Of a DNA stretch of 64,000 nucleotides, positions 53,110 through 62,389 are shown piece by piece. A program made the translations under genes and the position numbers. This stretch comes from Avibacterium gallinarum (GTDB lineage: Bacteria; Pseudomonadota; Gammaproteobacteria; Enterobacterales; Pasteurellaceae). The stretch lies in the NCBI RefSeq assembly GCF_002921135.1, contig NZ_PQVJ01000001.1:62001-126000 (forward strand), given 5' to 3'. Numbering within the stretch: position 1 is the stretch's first letter; each line of letters starts with the position of its first letter. The notes beneath the pieces are model-generated. The model was not told where the DNA came from. It searched no databases and saw only the letters and a list, made by a program, of their open reading frames with translations.

Positions 53110-56100
53110 TTATAACTTATCACCAGCTACTTTAGTTGAAATATTTGAATCAGCACCAACCACTTCAATTGTATTGTTAAGATTTTTCTTAACTTCTTGC
53201 TTGTCTTGTGCTTTTAATCCAAAAGTAGAAGCTGTCAATTTATCATCAACAGATTTCACCGCACTTTCAGTTGCAGCACGGCCAGCATTTACACCTGTAC
53301 CATAATCTGTACTGCTAGTATTACGTTCCTCTAAACCTGTAACTTTACCGCCTTCAACTTTTGTAGTTTTACCATTATTGGTAATAGTAACTCCATCGGT
53401 ATTCATTGAGGTATTGCCTGTAGTTACAGAATCGAAAGCTACGTTGGATTTAGTAGCAACAGAAATCGTATTACCTTTCTGTGTAATGCTAATGTTTTTA
53501 CCTGCATCAACAGTTACTGTTTCATCAGCTAATACAGATTTCACCTCTGTACCACTAACCTCACCACCTTCAGATGCGCTAGTTGTAACTTTCCAACCTT
53601 TTTTCAATTGAGTAATATCATTAGTATTAGTTGTAATATTTGTCGCATTTTGATTTGCTTTATCATCAACAGATTTCACAGCAGCTTCTGTCGCAGCACG
53701 ATTTGCATTATCACCAACACCATAGTTATTACTGCTAGGGTTACGAGCTTCTAACCCAGTAACTTTTCCACTTTCTAGTTTTGTTGTTTGATTTCCGTTT
53801 GTAACGGTAACACCATCATTATTAATTGTCGTATTACCAAATACTGCACTTGTTAAACCAGTTAATTCTTTTGACAATTTAACTGTTAATGTATCAGTAC
53901 CATTTGAAACAACACCAATATTATTATCAGAAAGCTTATTCTTATCAGTTACGCCACCTTTCACATTGGTAACATCACCTAACTGACGAGTAAACTCATT
54001 TGTAGTATTTGCAGCAACATCACCAGCATATTTTGTGCCTTTGGCAATATTTGTGGTATTAACATCCACTTTCTGGTTAGTTGCATATAACTGGCTACCA
54101 TTTACTGCATCTTTAGAATTTGCAGAGAGTTCACCTGGAGCAACATTAGTGATTTTTTGATCACCAGCATTAATACCTGATTTAGTAATGCTTGGTCCAC
54201 CAGTCAATGTTAATCCATCTTTATTTAATGTATTTCCATTGATAGTAACACTTCCGTTTTCACCTAAATCAAGTGTTTTAGCAAGTTCAATTTGTAATTT
54301 GCCATCAGCCACTTTAGTTGAAATATTTGAATCGGCACCAACCACTTCAATAGTGTTATTAAGTTTTTTCTTAACTTCTTTACTATCTTGTGCTTTTAAG
54401 CCAAATTCAGCGGCATTAACTTTATCATCAACAGATTTAACCGCACTTTCAGTTGCAGCACGACCAGCGTTTTCACCAGTGCCATAATTAACACTATTCG
54501 TATCACGCTCTTCTAAACCTGTAACTTTTCCTGCTTCAACTTTTGTAGTTTTATTATCTTTAGTGATAGTTAAACCATCATTATTCATTGAAGTATTGCC
54601 AGTAGTGACAGTATTTGCTGTTACACTGTTTAAATTAACATCATCTTTAGTCGCAATACTGATTTTGCCTTCTGACTGTGTTAATTTAATATTTTTACCC
54701 GCATCAAAGATTAAGGTTTCACCTGGTTGAATAGCATCTTCCATCTGACCAGATTGTTCACCGCCATCGGATGCTGAAACAGTCGCTTTCCAACCTTGAT
54801 TTACATGTTTAATTGCTTCATCAATCGTTGTTTTACCTGTTCCGCCAACACCATCAGCATCTTTATTACCATCTACCGTTGTATTACCATAAGTAATATT
54901 TCCTGTATTAGGATCAACAGCAGCATCGCCACCTAAAATATTCTTAACACTATTTGCAACATTGCCAATAACTTCATTTGTTGCATAAAGCTGTGAACCA
55001 TTGATTGCATCTGTAGAAGTTGCAGAAATTTCACCTGCAGCAACGTTTTGAATGCGACGTTCATTATCTGCTGCACCAACGGTTACCACGCCATGGGCTG
55101 TTGCACCTGCAAAACCACCATAAGTGATCGTTCCAACGGTTGCATTAGTTACTGTACCACCATCACCAGCAGTTGTGGTATTTCCATCTGAACCATCTTT
55201 TTTCTTATTCTTCGTTCCAACAGCTGAACCTGCAGCAGCACGGCTATTTGAACCAATGTAAGCAGAGTTCGCCACATCAGCGGTAACATTATTACCCAAT
55301 ACTTGAACATTAGAAGTGGTTACTGTGTTGTCGTTACCGATAACGCGGATACCATCATTTGCACCACCAGTAAGGTTATTGTTATTACCAAATACCCCAG
55401 AATTATCAGCTGCAATCGTTCCGTTATTATTACCTACAGAATAAGTGCCTGTTCCTGTAATTGTTGTTGGATCACCAATTGCACCAGAGTTATTTCCCGT
55501 TACAACATTTCCAGTACCAATAGAGATAGCATTAGCCCCTTGTGCTTTAGCACCTTTACCAATAGCAATACCTGCATTTCCTGAAGTAACTGCCGACGAT
55601 CCCATTGCAATGGCATCACTTGCCGTCGCTTGTGCACTATTACCAATAGCCGTCGCAGATGTCTGTATTGCTTGAGCATCATCACCAAACGCTATTGCTG
55701 ATTTCTCAGATCCTTTTGCTCTACGACCAATTGCAATTGCATGATTTGAAGTCGCTTGAGCTTGATAACCTTGAGCAATAGCAACCTCACTACTCGCTAG
55801 TGCACTAGGTCCAATAGCCACACTAGATAATCCAGATGCATTTGCAGTTACCCCAACAGCCACTGTATTTGCGGCCATCGCTTGAGCATTATGACCAACA
55901 GCAGTACCACTTGTAGCCTTTTTTGCAACTTTTGCATTATGCCCTACCGCAGTAGAACTCATAGATAAAGCACGCGTATTAATCCCTAATGCCGTTCCAT
56001 AAACGGATCCTGCAATATTTTTAGCCGCACTTGTAATATCGGTATCTGTTGTATATTCTGCACCAGAGATAGCTCCAGTACCAACTGCAACACCATATTC

Positions 56101-58047
56101 CCCAACAGTAGAATAGCGACCAATTGCAACAGAAGCACTTGCTACATCTTTAGTCTCATCTTTTAATACTTTAGCTTCTTCACCAATTGCCACACCACCA
56201 TAGCTTAATGCATTCGCACCAATAGCAATAGTAGTATTATCCGAAGAACGTTCAGAATGCGCACCTCGACCAATTGCAATAGCATCAACAGATGCATTTG
56301 CTTTATAACCAATTGCAACAGCATTATTTGCTTTATATTGGGTTCCAGCCATTAAACCACCAAATCTGTTAAGAGTAACATCATTAGTTGTTGCACCAGA
56401 ACCAATAACTACCGCATATTTTGCTCCCTCAACAGTCGCTTCTGTACCAATGGCTATAGAATCTTGAGCATCAGAACCATCACCTCCATTTTGTGATTCA
56501 ACCTTAGCCTTTGAACCAATAGCAATACTTTTTACACCACTAGCCTTAGTTGCCTTAACTAAATCATAAGTATTATCAGATGCTGAACTAGCTTCGCGTC
56601 CACCAATCGCAATAGCACCTTTAGCATTTGCTGTAGCTGATGCACCAAGTGCAACAGTACTAATTGCGTTGGCAACTGCAGTTGTACCAACCGCAACCCC
56701 TAACTTATCTGAATAAGCTTGGCGTCCAACAGCAATAGATGAATTGTCAGCATAACTTGTTGTCCCTACCGCCACACCTGAAGAATTTGCTTTAGATTGC
56801 AAACCAACAGCAACGGACACTGTATTAGCAATAGCATTTCCACCTAATGCAACTGATCCCTCTGTTGCAGCCGATTGATCACCTACAGACAAAGTACCAA
56901 ATCCAGTTGAAACCCCATACATATTTTGGGAATTAGCTCCTGATGTCGTAATGCCAGGATGTCCATTGTTCCCTCTAATTCCTGCTAACGAACGATCATT
57001 ACTTTTAGCGCTTGCTTTATTACCAACCGCAATATTACCAATATAATCACTTATTGAATCTGAACCAATCGCAATTGCATTATTTAAATTAGTATCTTGT
57101 TGAGATGTAGTACTTTTTTCTACTCTAGCATTCGCACCAATAGCGATAGATTTATCCCCTTTAGCTCGAGCCACAGAACCCACCGCCACAGAAGAGTCAC
57201 CTTCAGCCATAGTGCTACTGCTTTCAGTATAAGTAGTCATACCAACAGTCTCGCCTGTGGTACCACTAGAAACTCGTTGAATTTCAGCATCGGCACTACC
57301 GATAGCTACCGCGCGTTTACCTGTTGCAGTTGCTGATTGACCTACCGCAATCCCCCCTAATTTTTTGGCATAAGCAGCTGTACCGATCGCCATTGACATA
57401 TCACCGGCAGCAGAAGCCTGACGCATTACAGCTAAAGAGTTAAATGCTGCCGCACGTGCTGCCGTACCTAATGCAATCGCACCAATATCACTTGCATGAG
57501 TAAAAGAACCTAGAGCAATAGACATCCCACCTTCAGCAGTTGCGTAGTTACCAATGGCAATACCTGATGAAGCCACACCACCATTATTTCCCCCTGCACG
57601 GCTAATGGTATTTGCAAATCTACCAATAGCAATACCGGTCTGGGTCATACCCCTACTTTCGGTATATAAAGGACTTCCACCAGAACCATTTGCAACAAAA
57701 GCTGATGATTCTGGATCAGCAAAAGATTCATTCCCCGGAGTAAAATAGTTTAAAGGTTGAATGGTTGGATCATCTGCTGCTTTTGCCGCACTTCCATCGG
57801 TATCAAGATTTTTAGTCTCACCAAATGGTGTGGTTGAATTAAAGGCCACATAAGCATTAGCCGCTGTCGGCAGTGCTAGCAATACGCTAAGAGAAAGTGA
57901 ATTTAACAGGAAACTTTTTGATAGTTTTGAGGTCTTTTTAATAGAGCCTACAATTGTGGTTGGTTTTCCGTGGCGCGATGCCAGCTCAGAAACAACAACC
58001 CAAGTTTGTAATGCTTGATTCCAAACAATACGGAAGATTTTGTTCAT
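53110..58047 (-). CDS. Trimeric autotransporter, N-terminal passenger part (1645 residues, ends at premature stop)
   Basis: This is the only part expressed from the normal start without readthrough. Residues 1-66 are an extended signal peptide: Met-Asn-Lys-Ile-Phe-Arg-Ile-Val-Trp-Asn-Gln-Ala is the ESPR signature, and the hydrophobic core ends Ala-Asn-Ala. Roughly residues 110-900 are the head, left-handed beta-roll repeats of the type Ala-Ile-Ala-Ile-Gly and Ser-Val-Ala-Val-Gly. Then come neck motifs (Asp-Ala-Ile-Asn-Gly-Ser-Gln-Leu-Tyr-Ala-Thr-Asn) and repeated stalk units containing Gly-Trp-Lys and Ala-Ala-Thr-Glu-Ser-Ala-Val-Lys-Ser-Val-Asp-Asp-Lys. It lacks the C-terminal anchor, so the product should be stuck in or lost from the periplasm. 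TAGGA precedes the ATG. Confidence 0.9.
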   Translation of the reverse strand: MNKIFRIVWNQALQTWVVVSELASRHGKPTTIVGSIKKTSKLSKSFLLNSLSLSVLLALPTAANAYVAFNSTTPFGETKNLDTDGSAAKAADDPTIQPLNYFTPGNESFADPESSAFVANGSGGSPLYTESRGMTQTGIAIGRFANTISRAGGNNGGVASSGIAIGNYATAEGGMSIALGSFTHASDIGAIALGTAARAAAFNSLAVMRQASAAGDMSMAIGTAAYAKKLGGIAVGQSATATGKRAVAIGSADAEIQRVSSGTTGETVGMTTYTESSSTMAEGDSSVAVGSVARAKGDKSIAIGANARVEKSTTSQQDTNLNNAIAIGSDSISDYIGNIAVGNKASAKSNDRSLAGIRGNNGHPGITTSGANSQNMYGVSTGFGTLSVGDQSAATEGSVALGGNAIANTVSVAVGLQSKANSSGVAVGTTSYADNSSIAVGRQAYSDKLGVAVGTTAVANAISTVALGASATANAKGAIAIGGREASSASDNTYDLVKATKASGVKSIAIGSKAKVESQNGGDGSDAQDSIAIGTEATVEGAKYAVVIGSGATTNDVTLNRFGGLMAGTQYKANNAVAIGYKANASVDAIAIGRGAHSERSSDNTTIAIGANALSYGGVAIGEEAKVLKDETKDVASASVAIGRYSTVGEYGVAVGTGAISGAEYTTDTDITSAAKNIAGSVYGTALGINTRALSMSSTAVGHNAKVAKKATSGTAVGHNAQAMAANTVAVGVTANASGLSSVAIGPSALASSEVAIAQGYQAQATSNHAIAIGRRAKGSEKSAIAFGDDAQAIQTSATAIGNSAQATASDAIAMGSSAVTSGNAGIAIGKGAKAQGANAISIGTGNVVTGNNSGAIGDPTTITGTGTYSVGNNNGTIAADNSGVFGNNNNLTGGANDGIRVIGNDNTVTTSNVQVLGNNVTADVANSAYIGSNSRAAAGSAVGTKNKKKDGSDGNTTTAGDGGTVTNATVGTITYGGFAGATAHGVVTVGAADNERRIQNVAAGEISATSTDAINGSQLYATNEVIGNVANSVKNILGGDAAVDPNTGNITYGNTTVDGNKDADGVGGTGKTTIDEAIKHVNQGWKATVSASDGGEQSGQMEDAIQPGETLIFDAGKNIKLTQSEGKISIATKDDVNLNSVTANTVTTGNTSMNNDGLTITKDNKTTKVEAGKVTGLEERDTNSVNYGTGENAGRAATESAVKSVDDKVNAAEFGLKAQDSKEVKKKLNNTIEVVGADSNISTKVADGKLQIELAKTLDLGENGSVTINGNTLNKDGLTLTGGPSITKSGINAGDQKITNVAPGELSANSKDAVNGSQLYATNQKVDVNTTNIAKGTKYAGDVAANTTNEFTRQLGDVTNVKGGVTDKNKLSDNNIGVVSNGTDTLTVKLSKELTGLTSAVFGNTTINNDGVTVTNGNQTTKLESGKVTGLEARNPSSNNYGVGDNANRAATEAAVKSVDDKANQNATNITTNTNDITQLKKGWKVTTSASEGGEVSGTEVKSVLADETVTVDAGKNISITQKGNTISVATKSNVAFDSVTTGNTSMNTDGVTITNNGKTTKVEGGKVTGLEERNTSSTDYGTGVNAGRAATESAVKSVDDKLTASTFGLKAQDKQEVKKNLNNTIEVVGADSNISTKVAGDKL

Positions 58048-58067
58048 AATAGATATCCTAAGTGTTT

Positions 58068-58095
58068 ATTGTATAAAGTAAATAAGTTAAGTTAA
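58068..58095 (-). promoter_or_regulatory. Candidate promoter of the autotransporter gene
   Basis: On the minus strand TTAACT (58095-58090), a 16-bp spacer and TACAAT (58073-58068) lie about 20 bp before the ATG. The leader is short. The 329-bp divergent region otherwise holds AT-rich DNA and the FNR-like site. Confidence 0.45.
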
Positions 58096-58262
58096 TTAAC
58101 TGGCTAACTACTTTATATAAAGCTAAAGCTAAAAAATAACCTCTTTATCTAGCGAGAGATAAATCGTGCGAATGTTACCAATTAAAGGATAAATTCTCAA
58201 ATTTTTTAGTGTAATCTTTTGTAAATTTTTTGTTGATTTTGCTCTAGATCAATAGATAAAAC

Positions 58263-58276
58263 TTGATTTTAGTCAA
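58263..58276 (+). promoter_or_regulatory. FNR-like site upstream of the FTR1 iron operon
   Basis: TTGAT-TTTA-GTCAA differs from the FNR consensus TTGAT-N4-ATCAA at one base, within a longer CTTGA/TCAAG palindrome. It lies 101 bp upstream of the gene. Anaerobic control would suit a ferrous-iron importer. No clear Fur box was seen. Confidence 0.5.
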
Positions 58277-58376
58277 GAATCTCATCGGGCTCGTATGTTT
58301 TTGCTTGATAAATATCGGAATAAGCGCATAATACCACGCAAATAAGAATAACTTTTATTTAGATTAGAGAATAAAA

Positions 58377-60287
58377 ATGGTGTTTTTGCGTTATTGTCGT
58401 TATCTGCTGTGCTTAACTTTACTCTTCTTTGCTTCTTTTTCCTCCGCTTCTGAAAACTATCAACAATGGGTGCAAGACATTGAAAATCGTCTTAATAAAA
58501 CCGCTCAGCTTTACCAAAAAAAGCACATTGATGATGCACGCACCGAAGTGCAAATGGCATATTTTGAGGTGTTTGAGAATTTAGAGGGCCCAATTCGCAT
58601 TAACTTTTCCGCACAAAAAAGCTATCAAATGGAAGCCACCTTTGGCGAGATCCGAAAAATGATCGGGGAAGGTAAACCCTTGCCAGAAGTGCAGGATAAA
58701 ATTGCCCAACTAAAACAAGATCTGCAATTAGTCTTACCAGTTTTAGAGCAAGGTCATCAGCTCAATGCCTCTAATCAACACGATGTTTATCAGCACGCTG
58801 AAATTGAACCTTACTGGCAAGAAAGTTTTAGAACCATTGATGATCTGCTCGCCCAAGCCATCAGCACTTACCAAAAAGGCGATTTTGCGCAAGCGAAAAA
58901 ATTGGTACAGCAAGCGCAGTATGATGGCTATAAAAACAGCGAAATGGAAATGTCCATTCGTAAAAATCGTTCCGCGGCGGCTTCAGCGAGTATTAATCAA
59001 CAATTTTATGATTTGATTAAACTCAGTGAGCAACCCGAGCAAATTAATGCGTTAGGCTATCAAATCACCACGCTGTTACAGGATATTGAAGAACAGCTCC
59101 CGCAACTGCCAACCACCAAAGTGGCACAGGCAACAACGCAAAGTGCGGTGCAAAATTCGCAAGATTTTTCTGACAACCAAAACTGGGGCAAGGTGGCAAC
59201 TCAGGTCAATGCGGGAATCAAAAATGCCATTACCCTATTTGAAAAAGGCGAAAGCAAAAAGGCGATGCTTGCGGTGCAAGATACCTATTTCGATATTTTT
59301 GAAAATAGCGGAATGGAAAACAAAATCGGCTCGCGCGATAGCAATTTTAAAACAGAAATTGAGGGCTACTTCACTCGCTTAGTGAGTCTAATGAAAGCCA
59401 ATCAGCCCGCCGAACAACTGCATCAACAAGCACAAGGTTTAGCACAAAATCTCAATAAAGCAGTAGAAATGTTGCAAGGCAATCAACAAAGCGATTGGGC
59501 AATGTTCCTTTATAGTTTCTTAATTATGCTGCGTGAGGGCTTAGAAGCCTTGCTGATTGTGGCGGCGATTGTGGCTTATTTAGTGAAAAATAATCATCAA
59601 GATAAATTGCCAGTGATTAAGCAATCGGTCTATGTGGCGTTGATCGCCAGTGTTATCACCGCGGCTATTTTCCAGCTGGTGTTCTCTAATTCAGGGGCAA
59701 GCCGCGAATTACTCGAAGGTTTCACGATGATGATTGCCGTGGTAATGCTCTTTATGATGAGCTATTGGCTGCTTTCCAAAGTGGAAGCGCAAAACTGGAA
59801 ACGCTATTTAGAAGGCAAACTGTCCGCCGCACTCAGTACCGGATCGCTCATTGGTTTATGGATCACCAGTTTCCTTGCGGTGTACCGCGAGGGCGCAGAA
59901 ACCGTGTTGTTCTATTATGCGCTGGTTGGCGATGCCACTAACGCAATGAGCTATGTGTATTTATTCGCTGGTATTGTGGCAGGCGTTGTGGTGCTTGCTA
60001 TTTGCTATGTGATTATGCGTTATTCGGTGGTGAAGTTGCCACTAAAACCGTTCTTTATGTTTACTGGTTCTTTTATGTATTTAATGGCATTTATTTTCGC
60101 AGGAAAATCGGTGCTAGAACTGATTGAAGGAAAACTGTTTGAGCCAACACTGGTTGCCAATGTGCCAGAAATTTCGTGGCTCGGCATTTATCCTTACATT
60201 GAAACCCTAACGCCTCAGGCTATTTTACTTATCGCAGCCGTTTTCGCTTTGTTCTATATGAAACACCAAAGCAAAAAACAGGCTTAA
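58377..60287 (+). CDS. FTR1-family iron permease with large periplasmic N-domain (FetM-like)
   Basis: This 636-residue inner-membrane iron permease has a signal peptide (1-25) followed by about 350 periplasmic residues, then seven hydrophobic spans. The two iron motifs are Arg-Glu-Gly-Leu-Glu (386-390) and Arg-Glu-Gly-Ala-Glu (504-508), the hallmark of Ftr1/EfeU permeases. The N-domain shows three similar blocks, Ala-Tyr-Phe-Glu-Val-Phe-Glu-Asn (61-68), Gln-Tyr-Asp-Gly-Tyr-Lys-Asn-Ser-Glu-Met (181-190) and Thr-Tyr-Phe-Asp-Ile-Phe-Glu-Asn (303-310), each with a following helix, so it looks like a threefold repeat. It heads an operon with P19, a DUF2318 protein and FtsX-type permeases, the order known from Campylobacter Ftr1-P19 and uropathogenic E. 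coli FetMP loci. Confidence 0.93.
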   Translation: MVFLRYCRYLLCLTLLFFASFSSASENYQQWVQDIENRLNKTAQLYQKKHIDDARTEVQMAYFEVFENLEGPIRINFSAQKSYQMEATFGEIRKMIGEGKPLPEVQDKIAQLKQDLQLVLPVLEQGHQLNASNQHDVYQHAEIEPYWQESFRTIDDLLAQAISTYQKGDFAQAKKLVQQAQYDGYKNSEMEMSIRKNRSAAASASINQQFYDLIKLSEQPEQINALGYQITTLLQDIEEQLPQLPTTKVAQATTQSAVQNSQDFSDNQNWGKVATQVNAGIKNAITLFEKGESKKAMLAVQDTYFDIFENSGMENKIGSRDSNFKTEIEGYFTRLVSLMKANQPAEQLHQQAQGLAQNLNKAVEMLQGNQQSDWAMFLYSFLIMLREGLEALLIVAAIVAYLVKNNHQDKLPVIKQSVYVALIASVITAAIFQLVFSNSGASRELLEGFTMMIAVVMLFMMSYWLLSKVEAQNWKRYLEGKLSAALSTGSLIGLWITSFLAVYREGAETVLFYYALVGDATNAMSYVYLFAGIVAGVVVLAICYVIMRYSVVKLPLKPFFMFTGSFMYLMAFIFAGKSVLELIEGKLFEPTLVANVPEISWLGIYPYIETLTPQAILLIAAVFALFYMKHQSKKQA

Positions 60288-60322
60288 TATTGATTTTTAA
60301 CCTTTAATAAATAGGAGTTCCT

Positions 60323-60844
60323 ATGAAAAAAACATTCGTTGCAGCGACTTTATTAGCAGGAATTTTAACTGCCCCTTCAGCCCTTGCCTTCAAAGAATAC
60401 CCAATTGGTGAAGCGGTAACAATGAATGGTATGGAAATTGCTGCCGTTTATTTACAACCTATTGATATGGAACCGCGTGGAATGGGCTTATCTGCGAAAG
60501 ACTCTGACATTCACCTTGAAGCAGATATTCACGCCACCAAAGGCAACGACAACGGCTTTGGCGAAGGCGAATGGATGCCATATTTAACCATCGCTTACAC
60601 CTTGGTAAACACCGACACTGGTGAAAAACAAGAAGGCACGTTTATGCCAATGGTCGCAGGCGATGGCCCACATTATGGTGCAAACGTAAAAATGATGGGC
60701 GTGGGTAACTACAAAGTCACCTACCACATCGATCCCCCATCAAAAGCCGGTATGCACCGCCACACCGACAGCGAAACGGGCGTAGGTCGTTGGTGGAAAC
60801 CTTTTGATGTGAGCTATGAGTTTAAATTTACTGGGTTGAAATAA
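60323..60844 (+). CDS. Periplasmic iron-binding protein P19/FetP family
   Basis: This 173-residue exported protein has a signal peptide ending Ala-Leu-Ala (1-22). Its immunoglobulin-like fold family (P19, FetP, Tp34-like) dimerises and binds copper and iron through conserved Met, His, Asp and Glu. Candidates here are Met-Asn-Gly-Met-Glu, Asp-Ile-His-Leu-Glu-Ala-Asp-Ile-His and the Met-His-Arg-His-Thr-Asp motif near residue 141. P19 supplies iron to the Ftr1 permease. AGGAG precedes the ATG and 35 bp separate it from the permease gene. Confidence 0.95.
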   Translation: MKKTFVAATLLAGILTAPSALAFKEYPIGEAVTMNGMEIAAVYLQPIDMEPRGMGLSAKDSDIHLEADIHATKGNDNGFGEGEWMPYLTIAYTLVNTDTGEKQEGTFMPMVAGDGPHYGANVKMMGVGNYKVTYHIDPPSKAGMHRHTDSETGVGRWWKPFDVSYEFKFTGLK

Positions 60845-60876
60845 TCCATTTTCAATCAGCAAAATAAATAAAAATT

Positions 60877-60905
60877 AACCTAGCACGTCTGTGCTAGGTT
60901 TCATT
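60877..60905 (+). terminator. Stem-loop between P19 and the DUF2318 gene
   Basis: A perfect ten-pair stem AACCTAGCAC/GTGCTAGGTT (60877-60886 with 60891-60900) has only a weak T tract. It probably acts as a partial terminator and 3' stabiliser, giving excess permease/P19 mRNA over the downstream genes. Confidence 0.6.
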
Positions 60906-60991
60906 GTTACTAAAGTTACTCAAATACGATTTTTCTCATTGTTTTGTCAGCAGAATAATTAGAAAAATTTAGATTTTTGATTGAGATTATT

Positions 60992-62389
60992 ATGAACTAC
61001 TACTTCGTTTTTTTCCTTCAATCTGTTTTGCCGATTGCTTTACTATTAGGCGTAAATTGGCTGAAATATGACAACCTTCATTTAAAACGAATCCTTTGGC
61101 TTTCTCTGCTGGGGTTGAGTTTTGGATCGGTGGGTTATTTGCAGCTGCCAGCTTCCCAACCAGTGAAACTGGGGCTAAGTATTTTCTTAATGGCAATTTT
61201 TGCGCTGTTTTATCTTGCCCATTTTATCCGTTCAAACAAAGTCGCTTATTTTTGCCAATTTGTGCTTTGTTTTGCCGCAGGTGTGCTATGGGCGCGCGAT
61301 CCGAATATTTCCGCCATTACCAACACGGACGTGATTAACACGGATTTTATCTTGCACCTAAGTGCGGTGATTTTTGCCCTGATTTTTTGCTTTTTATTTG
61401 CATCTTGGCTTTATCTTTTATTAAAACAAACAAAAACAGCAGAAAAATGCACCGCACTTCCCTTTTTGCTGATTTCGCTCACTACTCTATTTATACTCTT
61501 GCCTTTAATCGGTGAAGCACTACTTGGCTTGATGAAATTACAATTGATTGATCTCACCAAAGCGCGGTTAAGTTTCGTGGCAAAATCCAGCAATTTAATC
61601 AGTTATAGCAATTATTTTATCGCCGCACTTACCGCATTAAGCCTGATTTTATTTGCGCTAAAAATCCATTCTGCCAACAAAACTGTGGTAAACAATACGC
61701 TGCAACCCATTGAAAAACGGAAAAAATTAGCCCTATTACAAACCAGCCAACGCACGCTTTTTTGGGGAAGCATCGCCTTATTGAGCATTGTTTCTGCGCA
61801 ACTTTATTGGGATCAAATCGCTTCTCGCCCACCGCAACTTTCTGAAGCAAAACCTGTTACGCTCGATAAACAAAACCGCATTCATATTCCGATTGAAGAA
61901 GTGAAAGACGGCAAGCTACACCGTTTTGTATGGATTGCCAGTGACGGCAAAGCGGTACGTTTTTTCCTGATCAACCGCTCAAGCAAAAATCTTAGCTTAG
62001 CCGCGGTGTTTGATGCTTGCATTTTATGCGGCGATCAAGGCTATGTTATGGAAGGGGATCAAGTAGTTTGCGTGGGCTGTGGCGTGAGAATGTTTATTCC
62101 GTCTATCGGCAAACCGGGCGGTTGCAACCCTGTACCGATTGAAGATTGGCAGCAAACAGACAGCGAAGTGATCATCAGCAAAAAGAGCCTTGAAGACGGC
62201 TTAAACTATTTTTCCACCATTGTGGAATTAACAGTAAAAGATCCTGTGGACGGCACAACATTGAAAAATACCACAGCGGAGCATAAATATAATTATGCGG
62301 GCAAAACCTATTTCTTTGCCAACGAACAAAATCTCAATGCTTTCCGCGATCACCCTGAAAATTATGTGGCGAAAGAGGAAAATCCCTAA
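60992..62389 (+). CDS. Membrane protein with C-terminal Fe-S/DUF2318-type domain
   Basis: This 465-residue protein has about eight to nine hydrophobic spans in the first 280 residues and a periplasm- or cytoplasm-facing C-domain. That domain contains Cys-Ile-Leu-Cys-Gly-Asp-Gln-Gly-Tyr and Val-Cys-Val-Gly-Cys-Gly-Val-Arg-Met, two Cys-X-X-Cys pairs able to bind an Fe-S cluster or heme-type metal. The very C-terminus (Tyr-Asn-Tyr-Ala-Gly-Lys-Thr-Tyr-Phe-Phe-Ala-Asn) resembles a YHS-like metal-binding segment. Homologues sit in the same place in Campylobacter Ftr1-P19 operons, where a reductase or metal-handling role is suspected. ATG 60992 is preferred over TTG 60977. Its stop TAA overlaps the next ATG by one base. 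Confidence 0.88.
   Translation: MNYYFVFFLQSVLPIALLLGVNWLKYDNLHLKRILWLSLLGLSFGSVGYLQLPASQPVKLGLSIFLMAIFALFYLAHFIRSNKVAYFCQFVLCFAAGVLWARDPNISAITNTDVINTDFILHLSAVIFALIFCFLFASWLYLLLKQTKTAEKCTALPFLLISLTTLFILLPLIGEALLGLMKLQLIDLTKARLSFVAKSSNLISYSNYFIAALTALSLILFALKIHSANKTVVNNTLQPIEKRKKLALLQTSQRTLFWGSIALLSIVSAQLYWDQIASRPPQLSEAKPVTLDKQNRIHIPIEEVKDGKLHRFVWIASDGKAVRFFLINRSSKNLSLAAVFDACILCGDQGYVMEGDQVVCVGCGVRMFIPSIGKPGGCNPVPIEDWQQTDSEVIISKKSLEDGLNYFSTIVELTVKDPVDGTTLKNTTAEHKYNYAGKTYFFANEQNLNAFRDHPENYVAKEENP

Larger units (their letters stand above)
45772..58047 (-). pseudogene. Giant trimeric autotransporter adhesin gene interrupted by one nonsense codon
   Basis: The whole 12,276-bp frame is 4,092 codons, open from ATG 58047 to the stop at 45772 except for TAA at 53110-53112 (codon 1646). 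Frame is kept across the stop: 26 sense codons link it to the downstream frame. The parallel repeat upstream reads Asp-Gly-Lys-Leu-Gln-Ile-Glu-Leu-Ala-Lys; here it is Asp-Lys-Leu-stop-Ile-Glu-Leu-Ala-Lys, so CAA became TAA. Layout from the N-terminus: ESPR signal, YadA-like head with many Ala-Ile-Gly-X-X-Ala repeats, necks and Trp-ring modules, a repetitive stalk with collagen-like segments, and a YadA membrane anchor. Unless the stop is suppressed, no anchored adhesin is made. Confidence 0.9.

Noticed and set aside
53031-53112. Independent translation start for the downstream adhesin frame at TTG 53031
   Set aside because: No Shine-Dalgarno, no signal peptide, and the codon is a Leu in a repeated motif; an anchored stalk without a signal could not be exported.
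58048-58376. Fur box between the adhesin and iron operon
   Set aside because: Searched by eye for GATAATGAT-type hexamer repeats; none was close enough.
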